From Dryocosmus kuriphilus (lineage: Eukaryota; Arthropoda; Insecta; Hymenoptera; Cynipidae), in assembly GCA_038277395.1 (NCBI GenBank), contig CM076189.1, forward strand, positions 209,848,011-209,912,010: DNA of 64,000 nt, read 5' to 3'. Shown one piece after another: positions 58,983-64,000 of this stretch (position 1 is its first letter; each line of letters starts with the position of its first letter). The notes under the pieces were generated by a model. That model saw nothing but the letters and a program-made list of their open reading frames with translations. It was not told where the DNA came from and did not search any database. A program made the position numbers and the translations under genes.

Positions 58983-59401
58983 GGGGCCATCCATAAATCA
59001 CGCAGCTTCATTTTGGGGCAATTTGGACCCCTCCCTACCCCCATGTGACATTTCGTGATTTTTCTTCGCTCCCCCCCCCCCCCCCCCCAACAAGCTACGT
59101 AACTTTTTAAACAAAAATAGTGCTTTTAAAAAAAAATATGTTCATTGGTGCATTGAAAGGAATGTAATCAGTTGAAAAAAAATTATTCTTCGAAGGTATC
59201 GTCGATAGAAAAAGGTGAAACAAGCCACTCGTGTAAATTAGCAATCACAGGTATCGAAGTCTCTGGTTCTTCATTTATACAATCGCTAAAAAGCTACTTA
59301 TTATTACTGAAGACCCCCCCCCCCCCCCCCTGCATGTAGCTCAACGTAGTTGAGATCCCCCCACCCCCCCTAAATTGACTACGTGATTTATGGATGGCCC
59401 C
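58983..59401. mobile_element. MITE (419 bp) with GGGGCCATCCATAAATCACG ends
   Basis: The 20-bp ends are perfectly inverted. Two C runs (59071-59088, 18 C; 59314-59330, 17 C) lie near the ends. This terminal sequence is familiar from many arthropod MITEs. No coding sequence. Confidence 0.9.
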
Positions 59402-60485
59402 TTACGATCAAGACACTGAATTTACATTTGCAATATATTTTACATTGTAATATAGCGTTTTGTCTAACTACGCATGGAACTTACTACTTGCTAAATAACT
59501 ATCGTGCTATTCATACTTGGCGTAAAGGAACCGTGTAAAAGTTAAGTAATTATTTTTTTTTACATTCTTTGATCTCTTCCTCATCTCCTGTAATACTCGA
59601 TAAAATTGTTTTATTGGTTATAATTATCAGCATGGAAACTGTATTTTTTCATTTAAAAAAATTCCAAATCAAACCTTACGTAGCAAAAATATATACCCCT
59701 CTCATCGCTAAGCATTTTAGATTCGGTTTAAAATCTACATATTGTATTGTGACGCGAAAAATGCAATAATAATGATAATAAATAATTAAACTGATTAAAG
59801 TGAAATCGTAACAATTAAATAAACTGTACTTTTCAAAATTACTGTTATTTTTAGTTTATGTCAGAAGATTTCTCATGTGTTGGTGATTAGAAAGAAAATT
59901 GTAGTATAAGATTAAAATCGAGATCGAATGTACATTGTACAAAGATAGATGGAGACGAACCGAGGTTGCACGCGATGGGCACCTGTAACCCTGTGAAAGA
60001 GAGGAATGGGGCAAAAATTTCACTGTCAGCCTGACGCTCATTCGTGTCGCCTTTTCACCATTCCCCATCTAACTTTCTTACGCCAGCTTTCCATCCATCT
60101 CGCGTTTCTCTCGCTCTCTCGCATTCTTCAACCGACTGTCTGCCTTACAGAGAGTTCACGATGTTTGTCGGTACAAGCTTACTGACTACGCAGGCATGTA
60201 TAAGTTACCTATAATAATTTTTCAGCTGACAAGTTATACACGAAACTAGTTTTTTACAATTAGAGTTCATTTTTTAGAAATAGAATTTGAAATTAAATGG
60301 GCAATTCTGCAGAAGGCCATTTTTAATGGAGATTTTTTTTTGTAGAAGCCTTTAATTGTGGTCAGACAGTATTCAATTATTCAAAAATATATTACATTCA
60401 CAATGTAATATTAAAAACATCTTTTACTACAAAAAATATACAAAAAATCTTAAGATTTGTAGAAGCCGGCGTAAAAAAACTCCCA
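59402..60485. other. No gene recognised; GC-normal patch at 59930-60180
   Basis: A frame of 66 codons at 59569 has no recognisable content. The 59930-60180 patch includes a TCTCGCTCTCTCG pyrimidine run. The remainder is AT-rich. Confidence 0.4.
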
Positions 60486-60489
60486 CTGG

Positions 60490-62604
60490 GATATCGGATA
60501 AAGTCCCACTAAAGTATTGGGTATGAGATAAGTCACCAATTTTTCTCCAAATTTCATAAAAGTCCCTATAGAGACAAAAGTACAAGAAAATTTCAATTTT
60601 CCTTTTTTCCAAATTTTTACAAGTGTACATGGGATTTATGTCCGAAAAAAGTACTGCTTAAATAGGGCTAAAGTACCAAAAAACTTTAAAACATGTCGTG
60701 TTTCAAGAGAAATTTTTTAGGACATAGCGGAGAAGTCCAACCTCATTAAAAAAAAATATTTGCAAGTTCTATATAATTTTTGGGACAAAAGTAAAGAAAA
60801 GTTCAACTTCATTGTTTTTCTTTAAATTTTTACAAGTGTTCATGGGATTTAAGTTCCAAAAAGGCCCTTTAATTAATTTTCGTGTTCATTTTTTTGTCAA
60901 CGTTTTTATAGCTCTCATGGGATTTATGTCCAATAAAAGTACTGCTAAAATAGGACTAATGCACCAAAGAGTTCAAAACACCTTCTGTTTCAGGATGGTT
61001 TTTTTGGGAAAAAGATATCGAAAAAAACCCACTTTATTTCTTAAAAACTTTTCCAAGTTCTATTTAATTTTCTGGGAGACAAATACCAGAAAAGTTCAAT
61101 TTAATTTTTTTCAAAATTTTTACAAGTTCTAACGGGAATTATGTCCAAAAAAAGTACTTTTGAAATCGGACTAAAATAACACAAAACATCAAAAAATGTA
61201 CTGCTTCAGGAGGATCTTTTTAAGGCAAAAGTACCGGACAAGTTCCACTTCATCTTCTTTCAATTTTTGAAAGTCCTAATTAATTTTTGAGGCAAAAGTA
61301 CCAGAAGAGTTCTCTTTCTTTTTTTTAAAATTTTTACAAGTGTTCATGAGATTTATGGCCCAAAAAGATAATTTTAAAGTCTAATTAATTTATGAGACAA
61401 AATTACAAGAAAGGTCTATTTCATTTTTTTCAAAACTTCCACAAGTGTTCATGGTATTTATGTCCTCAAAAAGGACTGCTGAAATACAACGAAGGTACCA
61501 AAAAAAGTCCAAAACATGACCTGTTTCAGCAGGACTTTTTTAGTAAATAAATTCCATGAGCAGTAGTAAAAGCTTTGAAAAAAATGAAATAGAAATTTTT
61601 AAAATACTTTTGTCCCAAAAATGAATTACTTGCAAAAATTTAAAACAAAAATGAAGTGGGACTTTTTCGGTACTTTTGTCCTAAAAAATCCTTCTGAAAC
61701 AGGACGTGTTTTGAACTTTTTTGGTACTTTAGTTCTATTTTAACAGTACTTTTTTTTTTGACCTAAATCCCATGAGAACCTGTAAAAATTTTGAAAAAAA
61801 TTAGATTGAACTTTCTTTGTAATTTGGTCCCAAAAATGAATTACAATTTGAAAGGACCTCTTTGGAACATAATTTCCATCAGCATTTATAAAAACAGTCC
61901 AAAAAAATAAAATGAAACCTTTCGAGTACCTTTGTCCTAAAAATTAATTAAAAGGAACTTTTTTGGGCCATATATAACATGAGCACTTGTAAAAATTAAA
62001 AAAAAACGTAATTAAACTTTTCTTGTATTTTGTCCCAAAAATTAAACAGGACCAGCAAATTTTTTTTTTTTTAATGAAGTGGGACTTTTCCGGTATTTTG
62101 TCCTAAAAAAGTCCTCTTGAAACAGGACGTGTTTTGAACTTTTTTATTATTTTAGTCCTATTTCAACAGTACTTTTTTTTGGACTTAAATCCCATGAGAA
62201 CATGTAAAAATGTTGAAAGAAATAAAATGGAACTTTTCTTAAACTTTTTATCCAAAATTAATTAAATGGACCTTTTTGAAACATAAATCCTATGAACACT
62301 TGTAAAAATTTTGAAAAAAAAAAAAGATGAAATTGAAGCGGGACTTCTCCGAAACTTTTGTCCTAAAAAAGTCCTCCTAAAACAGGATATGTTTTAAACT
62401 TTTTTTGTATTTTAGTCTTGTTTAAACAGTATTTTTTAAAGATATAAATCCCATGTGCACTTGTAAAAGTTTTGAAAAAAATAAAATGAAACTTTTCTTG
62501 TACGTTTGTCCCTATACGGACATTTCAAAATTTTTAAGAAAAGTTAGTACTTAAGTACTGATTTGTCTCAAACCCAATACTCTAGTGGAACTTTATCCGG
62601 CATC
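60490..62604. mobile_element. Foldback element (2.1 kb) with roughly 220-bp units in the arms
   Basis: The left end with CGGATAAAGTCCCACTAAAG and the right end, inverted, CGGATAAAGTTCCACTAGAG define it. Arms meet near 61560. Each contains several diverged units with TTTTACAAGTGTTCATGGGA, GTACTGCT(G/T)AAATAG and CAAAACATGTCCTGTTTCAG-type text. No coding sequence. Confidence 0.8.
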
Positions 62605-63424
62605 AGAATGTGATGCAAATGAGACATTTTTTTTATTCACGAGGCTTTTAGAGTCCAACAATTTTGATCTGAATTTCTATAACTTGAAGTTGAAAGCATG
62701 TAAAAGTGAATTTCAACTAATTATTTCTGATGTATTTTTTGAAAGCCTTATTATTAATTGAACGGATGGAAATTACACACGAAAAATGCATTACCTGGTA
62801 ATTATATTGAAAACAATTGTAGAAATCATATGCTTTTAAGTTAGAATTGTGGTTTTCCATTATATGGTCTAACTTTGCGATGTAGCAGTTAACTTCGACG
62901 TGGAAAATGTGCATTAGAGGTGGCAGACATACACGTATGGGAGTGCAGCTCATGTAATGTAATGCCGCAAAACATACCAGAGAGTGTGCCAGCATCCTAG
63001 ACATGCATTCACATTCCCTTGCAATTTTGTTGGAAAATTGTCGTAAAGAAACACCAAGAAGGAAATACTCTCTCCAACGAGACACACTCGACCGGAAAGC
63101 TGATCCCCGGAGTATGAACTACTTCGTAGTGGGGGGAAAAAAAAAAAAACGAAATAAGAGGAATCGAAATCTGAGGAAATCGAAAGAACATTACACTGAA
63201 ATCCAAGTAGCTGTCGTTTGGTAATGAGAAAAGGGATCCAATCGATTTTCAAGGAACTTATTAAAAAAAACTACTCCCGTTTACCCGAACGAAAGCTGAG
63301 TTTCCGAAACTTAAGGGAAGGAACCTAAGATATTTTAAATTATTGAAATATCAATACCAGAGGGTTAACAATTCTTTGCCTAGTATAATTTTAGGCACAA
63401 AATTCAACCATGTGTCAAAAAAAA
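62605..63424. other. GC-normal unique island at 62850-63240, no gene recognised
   Basis: Several overlapping short frames exist on both strands (for example minus 62717-63085 and plus 63003-63224); none has a signal peptide, domain or splice context that I recognise. Confidence 0.35.
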
Positions 63425-63975
63425 AACTCTTTTTTACGATATTTTATTTTTAACTCATCATCAAGTAGGAATATATTAAAATCCATACGAGAGATTGTTT
63501 CAAACCTTACAAAAAAGCGCATAAACAATTGACTGAATACAAATATCAAAAACTGTAGAAGTCATTTTCACAATTAATTATATTTATCTCGTGACTAAAT
63601 AGGAATATCGTAAAATCGATTCGAGAGTTTCTTTGAAATAAATATAAACAAATTTTCCAAGTTTTGTTTGTAATTTTTAAACAAATTTTACATTTTCGTA
63701 ATTTTTATTATAAAAATTGTGCAATTTTTTAATACACTTTTTTTATGATTTCAAACTAGCTTTCGAATGGATTTTACGATATTCCTATTTGGTGACGAAA
63801 TAGAAAAAAAATGATGAAAAATGACTTTTCTCCAATAGTTTTTAATATTAAAATTCGGAAATTTTTTTTTACTCTTTTGCAAGATTTCGAACAATCTCTC
63901 TTATCGATTTTACGATATTCCCATTTGGTGACGAGTTAAAAATAAAATTTGGTAAGAAAAAAGTATTTTTTTTTT
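63425..63975. mobile_element. Foldback repeat, two units per arm
   Basis: AGGAATATCGTAAAATCGAT-type blocks occur at about 63467 and 63600 and, inverted, at about 63772 and 63905, each next to a GTCACCAAAT/ATTTGGTGAC-type box. Arms are about 230 bp around a spacer of about 120 bp. It reaches almost to the window edge. Confidence 0.7.
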
Positions 63976-64000
63976 TTTGAGAAGGCATATAATTTTCAGC

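Overview
The window is AT-rich animal DNA, almost certainly from an insect. The evidence is a Lar-type immunoglobulin exon, mariner, Penelope-like and hAT-like elements, very many foldback repeats, and core promoters of the arthropod TATA plus TCAGT type. Parasitoid or gall-wasp-like Hymenoptera would fit, but I cannot fix the order. There are no operons, ribosome binding sites, CRISPR arrays or recognisable tRNA or rRNA genes. Recognisable coding sequence is a few percent; the rest is transposon-derived, tandemly repeated, or unassigned AT-rich sequence.

Three pieces look like host genes. (1) At 4.6 kb on the minus strand lies one 111-nt exon of an immunoglobulin domain that I recognise as receptor tyrosine phosphatase Lar; it may use a GC donor. 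No other Lar exon was recognised, so much of the window may be a Lar intron. (2) Between 21 and 52.1 kb, on the plus strand, is a family of small secreted cysteine-knot (knottin-like) peptide genes in four states of preservation. The 44.3-kb copy looks intact: TATA box, initiator, signal peptide, exon 1 with five cysteines, and a phase-matched exon 2 at 52.1 kb with the sixth. The 36.3-kb copy is a pseudogene with both exons. At 22.1 and 24.05 kb only the 3' half remains. The broken copy has a 632-nt intron; the intact copy's intron has grown to 7.6 kb through inserted elements. (3) At 27.75 kb is one exon-like fragment of a THAP zinc finger. A small cysteine-bearing ORF at 34.2 kb, with a decayed tandem duplicate, is a weaker gene candidate.

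Layout: 0-3.2 kb, Tc1/mariner-like and Penelope-like pseudogenes and a TIR element; 3.2-6.7 kb, Lar exon in AT-rich DNA; 6.7-8 kb, mariner; 8-11 kb, no genes; 11-14.6 kb, hAT-like element carrying a tandemly duplicated repeat; 15-20.5 kb, a second copy of that repeat split by a 4.5-kb foldback element with a 7-bp target duplication; 21-24.3 kb, knottin remnants; 24.6-25.5 kb, deleted mariner; 26.8-27.5 kb, palindromic insertion with a 15-bp target duplication and hammerhead-like motifs; 31.1-32 kb, foldback; 34-37.4 kb, small ORF pair, repeat array and knottin pseudogene; 37.6-39 kb, nested inverted-repeat elements; 39-44.2 kb, large array of about 240-bp repeats; 44.3-52.1 kb, knottin gene; 56.2-58.8, 60.5-62.6 and 63.4-64 kb, three more foldback elements.

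The main theme is a tandem knottin family being broken up and inflated by foldback elements. At least nine large inverted-repeat structures are present, several with tandem repeats inside their arms.
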